A DNA stretch of 64,000 nucleotides from contig NZ_CP163439.1 in NCBI RefSeq assembly GCF_041052385.1, positions 2,655,001 to 2,719,000 on the forward strand, read 5' to 3'. This document shows positions 1 to 12,630 of the stretch, one piece after another; positions within the stretch are counted from its first letter, which is position 1; each line of letters begins with the position of its first letter. Made by a program: the position numbers and the translations under genes. This DNA is from Streptomyces sp. R28 (GTDB taxonomy: Bacteria > Actinomycetota > Actinomycetes > Streptomycetales > Streptomycetaceae). Below the pieces are notes generated by a model, which saw only the letters and a list, made by a program, of their open reading frames with translations, was not told the origin of the DNA and ran no database searches.

Positions 1-38
1 GGCCAGGCACCCACAGGTACCCGGCCGGTCCTCAACTC

Positions 39-374
39 CTAGATTTCACCCCGCAGTTTGGCGAGCGCCTCGGCGAGGATCGCCTCGCCGTCCGCGTCGC
101 TGCGCCGTTCCCGTACATACGCCAGGTGCGTCTTGTAGGGCTCGGTGCGCGGCGGGTCCGGCGGGTTGTCCCGGTCCTGTCCGGCGGGAAAGCCGCAGCG
201 CGGGCAGTCCCAGGTGTCGGGAACCTGCGCGTCGCTGGCGAAGCTGGGCTGCGTCTCATGCCCGTTGGAGCACCAGAAGGAGATGCGCAGCCGGGGCGCG
301 GACTCGCCCCGCTCGGCCTCGCCCATCGGCCCCGCCCCGACCCGGCTTCCTCGGATCGCGTTGCCACTTGCCAC
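39..374 (-). CDS. RbpA-family RNA polymerase-binding protein (paralogue of RbpA)
   Basis: 111 aa. RbpA proteins bind the principal sigma factor and core RNA polymerase and stimulate transcription in actinobacteria. The N-terminus reads IRGSRVG, as in the RbpA core. A zinc-site pattern is visible at C35, H39, C57 and C60 (WCSNGH, WDCPRCG). The C-terminal part has a KTHLAYVRERRS segment matching the sigma-binding helix of the family. The start is GTG, chosen because GGGAG lies about nine bases upstream; an ATG-started reading in another frame is not protein-like. From memory the canonical S. coelicolor RbpA begins differently (ALRGTRL, ending in a longer tail), so I treat this as the second family member, not the main one. 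It lies downstream of secG on the same strand. Family assignment is firm; the separate role is inferred. Confidence 0.85.
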   Translation of the reverse strand: MASGNAIRGSRVGAGPMGEAERGESAPRLRISFWCSNGHETQPSFASDAQVPDTWDCPRCGFPAGQDRDNPPDPPRTEPYKTHLAYVRERRSDADGEAILAEALAKLRGEI

Positions 375-505
375 GGTCGTAACTCCCTGCGTGATGGTGC
401 CGCAAAGCGAGTCGGGGTTTCGCTTCGCTGCGAGCGCCTCAGTCTACGTAAGGCCCAACGCGCGTCCAGTGATTGGAGTTACATAGCCCCCACACCAAGA
501 CGCAA

Positions 506-550
506 GCCCCATGATAGGCCGCGCTCAGCTGCGCGTACCGAACATGGGGC
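506..550 (-). terminator. Possible terminator after secG
   Basis: An 8-bp stem (gccccatg at 506-513 with catggggc at 543-550) encloses a GC-rich region that can form a smaller inner hairpin. It sits just past the secG stop on the minus strand. There is no T tract. The remainder of the gap between the RbpA-like gene and secG holds nothing else I can name. Confidence 0.35.
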
Positions 551-575
551 CTTACGTGCGGAATGTGCGTACCGG

Positions 576-812
576 TCAGTTGTTCACCTTCATCAGGATG
601 CCGAGCACGACAATGCACGCGAACCACGCCAGACCGACCACGATGGTGATCCGGTCGAGGTTGCGCTCGGCGACCGAGGAGCCGCCGACGGACGACTGCA
701 TGCCGCCACCGAACATGTCGGAGAGGCCGCCGCCCTTCCCCTTGTGCATCAGCACCAGCAGCATCATCAGCAGGCTGAAGACGATCAGGGCGATCGAGAA
801 CCCCAAAACCAC
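576..812 (-). CDS. secG: Preprotein translocase subunit SecG
   Basis: 78 aa. SecG is the small accessory subunit of the SecYEG channel in the plasma membrane. Two hydrophobic segments flank the conserved cytoplasmic loop (LMHKGKGGGLSDMFGG), which is the family hallmark, and the length fits. The GTG start at 812 is chosen so that the protein opens VVLGFSIALIVF. The longer reading from an ATG at 863 is rejected because that ATG lies in the loop of a 12-bp hairpin between tpiA and secG. A GAGAG sequence upstream may serve as ribosome binding site. The gene follows gap-pgk-tpiA, a neighbourhood conserved in actinobacteria. Confidence 0.93.
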   Translation of the reverse strand: MVLGFSIALIVFSLLMMLLVLMHKGKGGGLSDMFGGGMQSSVGGSSVAERNLDRITIVVGLAWFACIVVLGILMKVNN

Positions 813-846
813 GGCTGGACCAACTCTCTCGGATTCGGATGAACGA

Positions 847-876
847 CGGGGGCACAGCACCATGGCTGTGCCCCCG
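847..876 (-). terminator. Terminator hairpin between tpiA and secG
   Basis: A perfect 12-bp stem (847-858 with 865-876, left arm cgggggcacagc) has a 6-base loop. It lies in the gap after tpiA and before secG. Like many Streptomyces terminators it has no following U run. Confidence 0.75.
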
Positions 877-920
877 CAAGAGTACGACGTATCGCCGCTA
901 CCGCATACTCCCAGCTCGCG

Positions 921-1712
921 TCACTGGTCGCGGAACCGCACGATCTTGACGAACTCGTCGGCGTCCAGTGAGGCACCGCCGACCAGGGCGCCGTCGATGT
1001 CGGCCTGGGCCATGATCTCCGCTACGTTGCCCGACTTGACCGAGCCGCCGTACTGGATGCGGACCTTGTCGGCCAGCTCCTGCGAGTACAGCTCGGCGAG
1101 CTTGCCACGGATGGCGGCGCAGACCTCCTGGGCGTCCTCGGCGCCGCAGACCTTGCCGGTGCCGATGGCCCAGACGGGCTCGTAGGCGATCACGATGGTC
1201 TCGGCCTGCTCGGCCGGGAGGTCCTTCAGACCGCCCTCGACCTGGGCGAGCGTGTGCGGGACGGCGTTGCCGGCCTCGCGGACGTCCAGCTCCTCGCCGA
1301 CGCACATGATCGGAGTGAGGCCGTGCTTGTAGGCGGCCTTGACCTTGGCGTTGACGATCTCGTCGGTCTCGGCGTGGTACTGGCGGCGCTCGGAGTGTCC
1401 GATCGCCACGTAGGTGCACTTCAGCTTGGCCAGCATCGAGCCGGAGATCTCGCCGGTGTAGGCGCCGGAGTCCTGGGCCGAGATGTCCTGGGCGCCGTAC
1501 TTGATCTTCAGCTTGTCGCCGTCGACCAGGGTCTGCACGGAGCGCAGGTCGGTGAAGGGCGGCAGGACGGCGACCTCGACGGCCTCGTAGTCCTTGTCGG
1601 CCAGGGCGAAGGCGAGCTTCTGGACGTGGGCGATGGCCTCGAGGTGGTTGAGGTTCATCTTCCAGTTGCCCGCCATCAGCGGCGTGCGCCCGGAAACATT
1701 GGATACGGCCAT
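921..1712 (-). CDS. tpiA: Triosephosphate isomerase
   Basis: 263 aa. It interconverts dihydroxyacetone phosphate and glyceraldehyde 3-phosphate in glycolysis. Active-site residues are visible: N16 and K18 in GNWKMN, H106 in AIGHSERRQ and the catalytic base E178 in [10 protein letters not shown]; the phosphate-gripping GG motif follows near the C-terminus. The ATG at 1712 is preceded by GGAGG lying inside the last codons of pgk, five bases upstream of the pgk-tpiA junction, so the two are translationally linked. It is the last glycolytic gene before a strong hairpin that separates it from secG. The N-terminus carries about five residues more than some homologues; an internal start is possible. 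Confidence 0.97.
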   Translation of the reverse strand: MAVSNVSGRTPLMAGNWKMNLNHLEAIAHVQKLAFALADKDYEAVEVAVLPPFTDLRSVQTLVDGDKLKIKYGAQDISAQDSGAYTGEISGSMLAKLKCTYVAIGHSERRQYHAETDEIVNAKVKAAYKHGLTPIMCVGEELDVREAGNAVPHTLAQVEGGLKDLPAEQAETIVIAYEPVWAIGTGKVCGAEDAQEVCAAIRGKLAELYSQELADKVRIQYGGSVKSGNVAEIMAQADIDGALVGGASLDADEFVKIVRFRDQ

Positions 1713-1717
1713 TGAGG

Positions 1718-2929
1718 TCAGTCCTCCAGTGCGGCGAGGCCGGGGAGCGTCTTGCCCTCGAGGTATTCGAGGGAGGCGCCGCCACCGGTCGAGATGTGGC
1801 CGAATGCGGTCTCGTCGAAGCCCAGGGTGCGGACGGCCGCGGCGGAGTCGCCACCGCCGACCACGGTGAAGCCCTTGGAGTCGACGAGGGCCTGGGCGAC
1901 CGCTTTGGTGCCCTCGGCGTAGTCGGGGTGCTCGAAGACGCCCATGGGGCCGTTCCAGAAGACGGTGGCGGCGTCGGCGAGCTTCGAGGCGTACAGCTTG
2001 CGGGTCTCCGGACCGATGTCCAGGCCCTCCTGGTCGGCCGGGATGGCGTCCGCGGCGACGGTCGTGGGGTTGGCCGGGGCCTTGGTCTTGAGGTCCGGGA
2101 ACTCGGTGGAGACCAGGACGTCGACCGGCAGGACGATCTCGACGCCGCTCTTCTCGGCGCGCTCCATGTACTCGGTGACGACCGGGATCTGGTCCGCCTG
2201 GAGGAGGGAGATGCCGACCTCGTAGCCCTTGGCCTTGAGGAAGGTGTACGCCATGCCGCCGCCGATGAGCAGCCGGTCGGCCTTGGCGAGCAGCTGGTCG
2301 ATGACGGCGAGCTTGTCGGAGACCTTGGCGCCGCCGAGCGCGACGACGTAGGGCCGCTTGACGTCCTCGGTGAGCTTCTTCAGGACGCCGACCTCGGTGG
2401 CGATGAGGTGGCCGGCGTAGTGCGGCAGGCGGGCCGGGAGGTCGTAGACCGAGGCGTGCTTGCGGTGCACCGCGCCGAAGCCGTCACCGACGTAGACGTC
2501 GACGAGGGCGGCCAGCTGGTCGGCGAACGCGCCGCGCTCGGCGTCGTCCTTGCTCGTCTCGCCGGCGTTGAAGCGCAAGTTCTCGACGACCGCGACCTGG
2601 CCGTCGGCGAGGCCCGCGACGACGGCCTGGGCGGACTCGCCGACCGTGTCGGTCGCGAACGCGACGTCGGCACCGAGGAGTTCACCCAGGCGCGCGGCTG
2701 CGGGCGCGAGGGAGAAGGCCGGGTCCGGGGCGCCCTTGGGGCGGCCCAGGTGGGAAGCGACGACCACGCGGGCGCCCGCCTCGGCGAGTGCCTTGACGGT
2801 GGGCAGGACGGCGCGGATTCGGCCGTCGTCGGTGATCGTGGTGCCGTCCAGCGGCACGTTCAGGTCGGCGCGGACGAAGACCCGCTTGCCGGCGACGCCT
2901 TCGGAGAGAAGTTCGTCGATCGTCTTCAT
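1718..2929 (-). CDS. pgk: Phosphoglycerate kinase
   Basis: 403 aa. It makes ATP from 1,3-bisphosphoglycerate in glycolysis. The substrate loop [10 protein letters not shown] is at residues 20-29, and the nucleotide-binding GGGDSAAAV and FEHPDY segments are in the C-terminal half. The start is ATG at 2929 (MKTIDELL) with AGGAG eight bases upstream; upstream in-frame codons to 2992 are not family-like and lack a site. It sits five bases before tpiA. A 19-bp hairpin lies between gap and pgk, so pgk-tpiA expression probably depends partly on its own promoter or on read-through. Confidence 0.97.
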   Translation of the reverse strand: MKTIDELLSEGVAGKRVFVRADLNVPLDGTTITDDGRIRAVLPTVKALAEAGARVVVASHLGRPKGAPDPAFSLAPAAARLGELLGADVAFATDTVGESAQAVVAGLADGQVAVVENLRFNAGETSKDDAERGAFADQLAALVDVYVGDGFGAVHRKHASVYDLPARLPHYAGHLIATEVGVLKKLTEDVKRPYVVALGGAKVSDKLAVIDQLLAKADRLLIGGGMAYTFLKAKGYEVGISLLQADQIPVVTEYMERAEKSGVEIVLPVDVLVSTEFPDLKTKAPANPTTVAADAIPADQEGLDIGPETRKLYASKLADAATVFWNGPMGVFEHPDYAEGTKAVAQALVDSKGFTVVGGGDSAAAVRTLGFDETAFGHISTGGGASLEYLEGKTLPGLAALED

Positions 2930-3012
2930 GAAGGGGACTCCTGAGAAGGGCTCGTGATCGCTCTTGATCGCTCGGAAGCGCTCGTGATCCAACAGGTCTG
3001 ATCTGCACGTGC

Positions 3013-3056
3013 GTCAGGGCTCGGGCGGCGCGTCCCTGCGCCGCCCGAGCCCTGAC
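3013..3056 (-). terminator. Very stable hairpin between gap and pgk
   Basis: A perfect 19-bp GC-rich stem (3013-3031 with 3038-3056) has a 6-base loop. It starts about 27 bases past the gap stop and lies in the 5' region of pgk. It should terminate most gap transcripts or act as an RNA-processing stem that sets the gap:pgk ratio. Confidence 0.8.
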
Positions 3057-3082
3057 TCACATCAATGCGCCTGCTCTGGATA

Positions 3083-4120
<1,038 letters not shown>

Positions 4121-4223
4121 CTATGCGGTGCCGGCGAGCTCTATTTGGGATGTCCCCGACCGCCTACGACCCTACCTCTCTGAAGCCGCCGTGGTGACAT
4201 CCAGATGCCCCATACACGGCACG

Positions 4224-4257
4224 GCGGTCCGTACCCGTCAGTAGGGGTACGGACCGC
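4224..4257 (-). terminator. Terminator after the M14 peptidase gene
   Basis: A perfect 13-bp stem (left arm gcggtccgtaccc, 4224-4236; right arm 4245-4257) has an 8-base loop. It is 66 bases past the peptidase stop and upstream of gap. Confidence 0.7.
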
Positions 4258-4322
4258 CCGGCCCTGAAGCCTGGATCCCTCGATTTCGTTACGGCGCGTT
4301 GCGCGCCATTGACCTCGGCGTG

Positions 4323-7277
4323 TCAGTCCTCAAGTGAGGAGAGGGCCTTTCCGATGAGCGCCGTACGGTCGGCCGCCGCGGTGACGTGTTCCAGGCCGAA
4401 GCCCAGCAGCACCGTGTCGTCCGTGGTGACCGCTCCATAGGTCTGGAACAGCGCTCCGGTGCGCGCCCAGTCCTTGAGGACGGCCGGGCTGCCCGCGGGC
4501 GGTCCGGTCACGCTCCAAGAACCGAGCGACGTCTCGAAGCCCTCGGTCTGCGTCGCCGTGCCGCCGACCACGAGCGAGGCCGCGTCGGCGAGGACGCCGT
4601 GACCGCCGAAGCCCGGGTCGCTGACATAGCTGATCGAGAGCTCGACCGACTTTCCGGCGTAGGCGCTCAGGTCGAACTCGACCTGCTTCCAGCCCTTGGA
4701 GGCACCGGTGAGCGCGTTCCACTGGCCGCTGCTGCCGCTCGCGGTGCAGCCGCTGGTGGCCACGGTGAGGTAGTGGGCCAGCCAGGGGTGCTCGCCCACG
4801 TAGAACCCGGCCTCGCAGTCCGCCGGCACGGTGGTGCTGGTGGCACCGCCCGCCTCGGGGAGTGTCGTCCAGTCCTCGGCCCCCGTGGTGTGGGCCTCGA
4901 TCAGGACGTTGTCGTAGCCGGGCTCGACGTCCCACATCAACTGGGTGCGCAGGGTCGGCTTCTGCGCCGCGCTCACCCCGGAGAGGTCGACGGTCCTGGT
5001 CAGCCGCTTGTAGGCGTCGTCGGTGTGCACGGCGGCCGCCATGTAGGAACCGGCGTACGGCCCGTACGGGTTGACGGTCCCGGCGTACTGGCCGGCGCCC
5101 ACGCTGGCGAACTGCGGGTACTTGTCGGCAGCGAGCTCGTCCGAGGTGACGCTGTAGCTCCCGGCCTTGTCGAGCGGGTTGCCGGTGGCGTCACCGAGCG
5201 CTCCGGTGAAGCCGCCGAGGTTGCCGGAGCCGGTGAAACCGGTGGCCCCGGGCAGCGACGTACGGGAGTAGGCGCCCAGGTAGTACTGGCTGAAGTCGTC
5301 CGACAGGGTGCCGCCGCCGAGGTCGACGGTGCCGCCGGCCTGCTCGCCCGCCTCCATCAGCTTGCCGCCCTCGTTGAGGTAGGCGCGCAGCTGGAGCTGG
5401 GTGGCGTTGCCCGGGACGTTCGCGCCGGTGTAGTGGACGGCGGTGTCGAAGTGGCTCAGCACGCCGAGCGCGTCGGGCGCGCCCTGAGTGGCGACGTCCC
5501 AGACGATCGCCCTGCGGCCGTTGGCCTTGAGCGCGTCGACGTACTTCTGCGCGTGCGTGGCGGTGGCGCCTTCCTCGGCGACCACGAGGACGTTCGCGCG
5601 CGGACGTTCGGCGACCGTGTACGTGAAGTGCTCGCTGGAGGTGGGCTTTCCGCTCTTCGTCTCGCCGGTGAACCACACCTCGACCTTGTCGCCCGGGTCG
5701 CCGTCCGCGACCTTGGCCCGGTACTCGTCGAAGTGGAGGTTGTCGTCACCGCCGTACGTCTCGCCGCCCTTCCAGGGGCGCAGCGCCATGTCCTCAGTAC
5801 GGCCGCCGTTGACGCGGTACTTGAGCTCCTTGTCGCGTACGGACTTGCGTACGACGACGGAGACCTCCTGGTCGGCACCGCGCGAGTACGACGTGGTGAA
5901 CGGCGCCGGCGTGAAGTCGGCGGCCTTCAGCCCGACCGAGGAGGACGGCTGGTCGGGGTGTACGGCGCTCTCGGCGACGGAGAGCGCGAACGGGACGTTC
6001 TTGGCGAACTCCTGCTGGATCAGCTTCTCGTCGTCCGGGAAGTTGAAGACCGACTGGCAGTCCCGCGCGTTCCACTGGTCGTTCGGGTCGATGTTCGACG
6101 CGGTCTGGCAGGTCGACATCTCGGGCGTGAACATCGCTATGCCGTTGACGTTCGAGGCGTGGCCGTCGGCCTCGCCGTTCGTCGTGTACAGCTCCGAGGA
6201 GACCTGCGGGTGGTAGCCGGGGACCGCGGGGTTGTCCGGCGTGCCGGCGAGCGACTTGTAGAGGACGTCGTCCGGGCTGTCGGTGGCGACCTGCCAGCCG
6301 ACGCCGTAGAGGATGAGCTCGGCCGCGGAGTGGTAGTTGATGCCGTAGTCGAAGCCGATACGGCGCTCGAAGGCGTCCAGGGCCTTGGTCTCGGGCTCGG
6401 AGGCCGGGGACGCGCCGCGGTAGGTCTCGCTGGTGGGGTTGGGGGACGAGCCCTCGTCGTCGTAGCCCCACTTGTAGGTGAAGTTACGGTTGAGGTCGAC
6501 GCCGTCGCCGGTGCTGATGGCACCGTCGCCGTTGATGTCGCGCAGGTTCTTGCGCCACAGGCGGGTGCTGGATCCCTGGAAGGTGTAGTCGTAGCCGTCG
6601 GGGTTGGCCGAGGGGACGAACCACAGCTCGGTCGAGTCGACGATCTTCTTGACGCGTTTGTCCGTCTTGTAGTTGTCCAGGTAGTAGTGCATCAGACGCC
6701 GGGTCATCTCCGGCGTGATCCACTCGCGTGCGTGCTGGTTGGAGACGTAGAGGACGGAGGGCTTGGCGCCGTCCTTCGTCCGCTTGGCGTTCTTGGTGAG
6801 CTTGAGCGCCAGGATGTCCTGGCCGTTGATCGTCTTGCCGATGGAGACGACCTTGGTGAGGCCGGGGTTCTCCTGCCCCGTCCGGACGATCTCCTCCTTG
6901 AGCCCCCCGCTTCCGCTGTACGGGCGGTACACGCCCTCGGCGGCCTTCTCGGTACGAGCCTCGGCCTTGGCGGAGAGGTCGTGCTCGGTGAGCTCGACGC
7001 CCTGCTTCCGAAGCTTCTTGGCCTGGTCGTCGGTGAGATAGACCTCGACGGTGGCGGTGCCCTTCTCGGGCGCCTGCTCACTGAGTTCGTGGCCGTCCTG
7101 ACCGGCCGCCAGCAGCAGGGGTACCTGCTTCTTGGTGACCTCGGCGCGAAAGACCTTGACTTCGTTCGGGTCGGTTTCTTGTGAACTTCCCGGTTGCGCC
7201 TGGGCGATGGGTGCGATGCTCGCTCCGCCTATCAGGAGCGCACCGGCAGCGAGGATCGATCTCGCTCTGGGTCTCAT
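4323..7277 (-). CDS. Secreted zinc carboxypeptidase, peptidase family M14
   Basis: 984 aa. It is predicted to trim C-terminal residues from peptides outside the cell. A Sec signal peptide covers about residues 1-28 (MRPRARS, a hydrophobic core, then AQA). Zinc ligands H182 and E185 lie in QHAREW and H316 in NYHSAAE; the catalytic Glu is E386 in FTPEMST; N263-R264 (DLNRNF) hold the substrate carboxylate. Between the WRKN and DLNRNF motifs sits a 12-residue EF-hand-like loop, D247 to D258 (DINGDGAISTGD), probably for calcium. The roughly 500-residue C-terminal part resembles the jelly-roll adhesion regions of secreted metalloproteases (immune inhibitor A-like). ATG at 7277 is chosen because AGGGGGG precedes it and it begins the signal peptide. 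Confidence 0.9.
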   Translation of the reverse strand: MRPRARSILAAGALLIGGASIAPIAQAQPGSSQETDPNEVKVFRAEVTKKQVPLLLAAGQDGHELSEQAPEKGTATVEVYLTDDQAKKLRKQGVELTEHDLSAKAEARTEKAAEGVYRPYSGSGGLKEEIVRTGQENPGLTKVVSIGKTINGQDILALKLTKNAKRTKDGAKPSVLYVSNQHAREWITPEMTRRLMHYYLDNYKTDKRVKKIVDSTELWFVPSANPDGYDYTFQGSSTRLWRKNLRDINGDGAISTGDGVDLNRNFTYKWGYDDEGSSPNPTSETYRGASPASEPETKALDAFERRIGFDYGINYHSAAELILYGVGWQVATDSPDDVLYKSLAGTPDNPAVPGYHPQVSSELYTTNGEADGHASNVNGIAMFTPEMSTCQTASNIDPNDQWNARDCQSVFNFPDDEKLIQQEFAKNVPFALSVAESAVHPDQPSSSVGLKAADFTPAPFTTSYSRGADQEVSVVVRKSVRDKELKYRVNGGRTEDMALRPWKGGETYGGDDNLHFDEYRAKVADGDPGDKVEVWFTGETKSGKPTSSEHFTYTVAERPRANVLVVAEEGATATHAQKYVDALKANGRRAIVWDVATQGAPDALGVLSHFDTAVHYTGANVPGNATQLQLRAYLNEGGKLMEAGEQAGGTVDLGGGTLSDDFSQYYLGAYSRTSLPGATGFTGSGNLGGFTGALGDATGNPLDKAGSYSVTSDELAADKYPQFASVGAGQYAGTVNPYGPYAGSYMAAAVHTDDAYKRLTRTVDLSGVSAAQKPTLRTQLMWDVEPGYDNVLIEAHTTGAEDWTTLPEAGGATSTTVPADCEAGFYVGEHPWLAHYLTVATSGCTASGSSGQWNALTGASKGWKQVEFDLSAYAGKSVELSISYVSDPGFGGHGVLADAASLVVGGTATQTEGFETSLGSWSVTGPPAGSPAVLKDWARTGALFQTYGAVTTDDTVLLGFGLEHVTAAADRTALIGKALSSLED

Positions 7278-7370
7278 GAACCCCCCTAGCAGTGATTCGC
7301 CACAGTGACGAATGACTGCCAGGCTCATGCCACTTCACGGTCCAGTCAAGAGCCGCAAAGATGACAAATA

Positions 7371-7405
7371 CCGGTGCAGACGTCCCAAGTGGACGTCGGC
7401 ACCGG
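7371..7405 (-). terminator. Terminator of the uvrC-rapZ-yvcK-whiA cluster
   Basis: A 15-bp stem with one mismatch (7371-7385 with 7391-7405) and a 5-base loop begins 21 bases beyond the whiA stop. Confidence 0.7.
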
Positions 7406-7425
7406 AAGGTTGACGATCTTTCACA

Positions 7426-8415
7426 TCAGCCCACGAGGTTGTCCGCCAGCTCCTCGGAGAGGTTGGCCTCCGTGCCAGGAATGCCGAGGTCCTGGGCCCG
7501 CTTGTCGGCCATGGCCAGCAGCCGACGGATACGGCCGGCGACGGCGTCCTTGGTCAGCGGCGGGTCGGCGAGCGCGCCCAGCTCTTCGAGGGAGGCCTGC
7601 TTGTGCTCCATGCGCAGGCGTCCGGCGGCGGCGAGATGCTCGGGGACCTCGTCGGCGAGGATCTCCAGGGCGCGCTGTACCCGGGCGCCGGCGGCGACGG
7701 CCGCGCGCGCGGAGCGGCGGAGGTTGGCGTCGTCGAAGTTGGCGAGCCGGTTCGCCGTGGCGCGCACCTCGCGACGCATCCGGCGCTCCTCCCAGGCCAG
7801 CACGGACTCGTGCGCCCCGAGCCGGGTCAGCAGGGCACCGATCGCGTCGCCGTCCCGGACGACCACACGGTCCACGCCGCGCACCTCGCGGGCCTTGGCG
7901 GCGATCGACAGCCTGCGGGCCGCGCCGACCAGGGCGAGCGCCGCCTCGGGACCTGGGCAGGTCACCTCCAGGGAGGACGAGCGGCCGGGCTCGGTGAGCG
8001 AGCCGTGCGCCAGGAAGGCGCCGCGCCAGGCTGCCTCGGCGTCGCAGGTGGCCCCGGAGACCACCTGCGGGGGCAGGCCACGGATCGGGCGGCCACGCCC
8101 GTCGACCAGGCCGGTCTGGCGGGCAAGCTGGTCACCGCCCGCGACCACCCGCACGACGTAGCGCGAACCGCGGCGCAGCCCGCCCGGCGCCATCACGATC
8201 AGCTCGGAGCTGTGGCCGAAGATCTCCAGGATGTCCCGCTTGAGCCGACGGGCCGCCATCGCGGTGTCCAGCTCCGCCTCGATCACAATGCGTCCGCTGA
8301 CCAGGTGGAGGCCGCCGGCGAACCGCAGAATGGCGGAGACCTCCGCCTTCCTGCAGCAGGTCCGGGTGACGGGGAGCCGGGAGATCTCATCCTTCACCGC
8401 TGCCGTCATCGCCAT
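7426..8415 (-). CDS. whiA: Sporulation transcription factor WhiA
   Basis: 329 aa. WhiA works with WhiB to start sporulation septation in aerial hyphae of Streptomyces and is found in most Gram-positive bacteria. The N-terminal half has the LAGLIDADG homing-endonuclease fold ([18 protein letters not shown]) without nuclease function. The C-terminal half carries the helix-turn-helix DNA-binding domain ([20 protein letters not shown]). Length and the opening [15 protein letters not shown] match the family closely. It overlaps yvcK by ten bases and ends a four-gene cluster. No separate ribosome binding site is clear, so translation is likely coupled to yvcK. Streptomyces often adds an internal whiA promoter, which I cannot identify here. 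Confidence 0.96.
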   Translation of the reverse strand: MAMTAAVKDEISRLPVTRTCCRKAEVSAILRFAGGLHLVSGRIVIEAELDTAMAARRLKRDILEIFGHSSELIVMAPGGLRRGSRYVVRVVAGGDQLARQTGLVDGRGRPIRGLPPQVVSGATCDAEAAWRGAFLAHGSLTEPGRSSSLEVTCPGPEAALALVGAARRLSIAAKAREVRGVDRVVVRDGDAIGALLTRLGAHESVLAWEERRMRREVRATANRLANFDDANLRRSARAAVAAGARVQRALEILADEVPEHLAAAGRLRMEHKQASLEELGALADPPLTKDAVAGRIRRLLAMADKRAQDLGIPGTEANLSEELADNLVG

Positions 8416-9473
8416 GGGCCGATCCTTCCATGCATCCGAAAAATACGGTCGTACGCGGCGGCGAGGAGCTCCGGGTCGTGCCGGGGCGTCCCATCCGTCC
8501 GGGCCACCGGGGCCAGCTCGACCGCAGCACCGAGCCGCTTGGCGGCCTCGGTGAGCACATCCCGGTCGGGCACGGCGGCCTCGTCGGCCAGCACCACGTC
8601 CAGGGCGAGTTTAGGGGCGTGTCGTCCCAAAACCTCCAAATGACGCTGCGGGGAGAAGCCTTCGGTTTCTCCCGGCTGCGGAGCGAGGTTCAGGGAGAGT
8701 ACCCGGCGCGCCTTCGTCTCGGTGAGTGCGTCGAGGAGTTCCGGCACGAGCAGATGCGGGATGACCGAGGAGAACCAGGAGCCCGGGCCGAGCACCACCC
8801 AGTCCGCGTCGCGGACTGCGGCGACGGCCTCCGGAACGGCCGGCGGGTCGTGCGGCACGACGTGCACCGACTGCACCTCGCCGGGGGTGAGGGCGACGTT
8901 GGCCTGCCCGCGCACGGTGTCGACGGCCTCGGGCAGGTCCGGGTCGTGGCCCTTGACCAGGGCCTGCAGCTCCAGCGGTACGGCGGACATGGGCAGTACG
9001 CGCCCGTGCGCGCCGAGCAGCTTGCCGACCAGGTCGAGGGCCTGGACGTGGTCGCCGAGCTGCTCCCACAGGGCGACGATCAGCAGATTGCCGACCGCGT
9101 GGTCGTGCAGGTCGCCCTTGGAGTGAAAGCGGTGCTGGATGACGCGGGCCCAGGTCTGGCCCCAGTCGTCGTCGCCGCACAGCGCGGCCAGCGCCTTGCG
9201 CAGGTCGCCGGGCGGCAGCACGCCCAGCTCGTCGCGCAGGCGCCCGCTGGAGCCGCCGTCGTCGGCCACGGTGACGACGGCGGTGAGGTCGCCGGTGATC
9301 CGGCGCAGCGCGGCGAGCGAGGCGGACAGGCCCATGCCGCCGCCCAGGGCGACGACCTTGGGCTGGGCGCCGCGGCGGCGCGGCCTGGCACCGCGGGCCT
9401 CGGCGGGCCGGCCGGCTCGCGACTCGGGCACCGCCCGGCGCAACCTGCTCAGCCGCGGAGTACGTCCCGTCAT
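8406..9473 (-). CDS. yvcK: YvcK-family UDP-sugar-binding carbon-flux regulator
   Basis: 355 aa. YvcK (CofD-like) proteins bind UDP-GlcNAc and are needed for growth on gluconeogenic carbon and for normal cell shape. The nucleotide-binding start [14 protein letters not shown] begins at about residue 39, followed by the [11 protein letters not shown] motif. About 38 arginine-rich residues precede the core, an extension common in actinobacteria. The ATG overlaps the rapZ stop by four bases (ATGA), and the stop overlaps whiA by ten, so the gene is embedded in a coupled cluster. Regulation in mycobacteria is by serine/threonine kinases; nothing here shows that directly. Confidence 0.93.
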   Translation of the reverse strand: MTGRTPRLSRLRRAVPESRAGRPAEARGARPRRRGAQPKVVALGGGMGLSASLAALRRITGDLTAVVTVADDGGSSGRLRDELGVLPPGDLRKALAALCGDDDWGQTWARVIQHRFHSKGDLHDHAVGNLLIVALWEQLGDHVQALDLVGKLLGAHGRVLPMSAVPLELQALVKGHDPDLPEAVDTVRGQANVALTPGEVQSVHVVPHDPPAVPEAVAAVRDADWVVLGPGSWFSSVIPHLLVPELLDALTETKARRVLSLNLAPQPGETEGFSPQRHLEVLGRHAPKLALDVVLADEAAVPDRDVLTEAAKRLGAAVELAPVARTDGTPRHDPELLAAAYDRIFRMHGRIGPWR

Positions 9474-10482
9474 TCCCGTCCCATGTCCCGGTGTACGACC
9501 ACCGTCTCCACGCCCTGGGAGGCAAGGCGCGCTGCGAGCTTCTCGGATGTGGCGACCGAGCGGTGCTTGCCGCCGGTGCAGCCGACCGCGATGGTCACGT
9601 ACCGCTTGCCCTCTCGGCGGTATCCGGCCGCGATGAGCTGGAGCAGCTCGGAGTAGCGGTCGATGAACTCCTTCGCGCCGGGCTGGTTGAAGACGTACGC
9701 CGACACCTCCTCGTTGAGGCCGGTGAAGGGGCGCAGCTCCGGGACCCAGTGCGGGTTGGGCAGGAAGCGCATGTCCACGACCAGGTCGGCGTCGACCGGG
9801 AGGCCGTACTTGAAGCCGAAGGACATGACCGTCGCCCGCAGCTCGGGCTCCTCCTCGCCGGCGAACTGGGCGTCCATCTTGGCGCGCAGCTCGTGCACGT
9901 TGAGGCTGGAGGTGTCGATCACCAGGTCGGCGTCGCCGCGCAGCTCACGCAGCAGCTGGCGCTCGGCGGCGATGCCGTCGACGATGCGGCCGTCGCCCTG
10001 CAGGGGGTGCGGCCGACGCACCGACTCGAAGCGGCGCACCAGGGCGTCGTCGGAGGACTCCAGGAAGACGATCCGGCGTGTGACGCCCCGGCTGTCGAGT
10101 TCGGAGAGGGACTCGCGGAGGTTGTCGAAGAAGCGCCGGCCACGGACGTCGACGACCACCGCGATCCGCGCCACGTTGCCCTGGGAGCGGGCGCCGAGCT
10201 CCACCATGGTGGGGATCAGCGCGGGCGGGAGGTTGTCGACGACGAACCAGCCGAGGTCCTCCAGACACTTGGCGGCCGTAGAGCGGCCGGCCCCGGACAT
10301 GCCGGAGATGATCACCAGCTCGGGGATGGCCGCTTCGGGGACCCCGGCTGTCTCGATGCCCGTACTCACCTGTGCTCCGTCTTCCTGGCGTGCGTCCTGC
10401 TGGGTGAGATCCTCGCCGGTCTTGTTGTGGGTTTCCTGAGCTTCTTGATCTCGCTCACCTGTGGGCTGTGTGTCGTTCTCGC

Positions 10483-10486
<4 letters not shown>
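9470..10486 (-). CDS. rapZ: RapZ-type P-loop nucleotide-binding protein
   Basis: 338 aa. In E. coli RapZ binds small RNAs and controls glucosamine-6-phosphate synthase; in Gram-positive bacteria its partner is unclear. The Walker A motif GMSGAGRST is at residues 62-70, with VVDNLPP downstream. The C-terminal signature [13 protein letters not shown] matches the family sensor domain. The first 54 residues are an acidic, glutamine-rich extension absent from E. coli RapZ and probably disordered. The start ATG overlaps the uvrC stop by four bases. The uvrC-rapZ-yvcK-whiA order is conserved in actinobacteria. Confidence 0.93.
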
Positions 10487-12627
<2,141 letters not shown>

Positions 12628-12630
12628 GTC

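Noticed and set aside
812..863. Longer secG start at ATG 863
   Set aside because: The ATG lies in the loop of a perfect 12-bp hairpin between tpiA and secG, and the extra residues are not SecG-like; GTG at 812 is preferred.
1712..2944. 410-residue plus-strand ORF opposite pgk
   Set aside because: It is the antisense frame of pgk; its composition (Gly/Arg/Asp runs) reflects the GC-rich codon bias only.
4386..7184. 932-residue plus-strand ORF opposite the M14 peptidase
   Set aside because: Antisense shadow of a confirmed secreted carboxypeptidase; no domain, no ribosome binding site.
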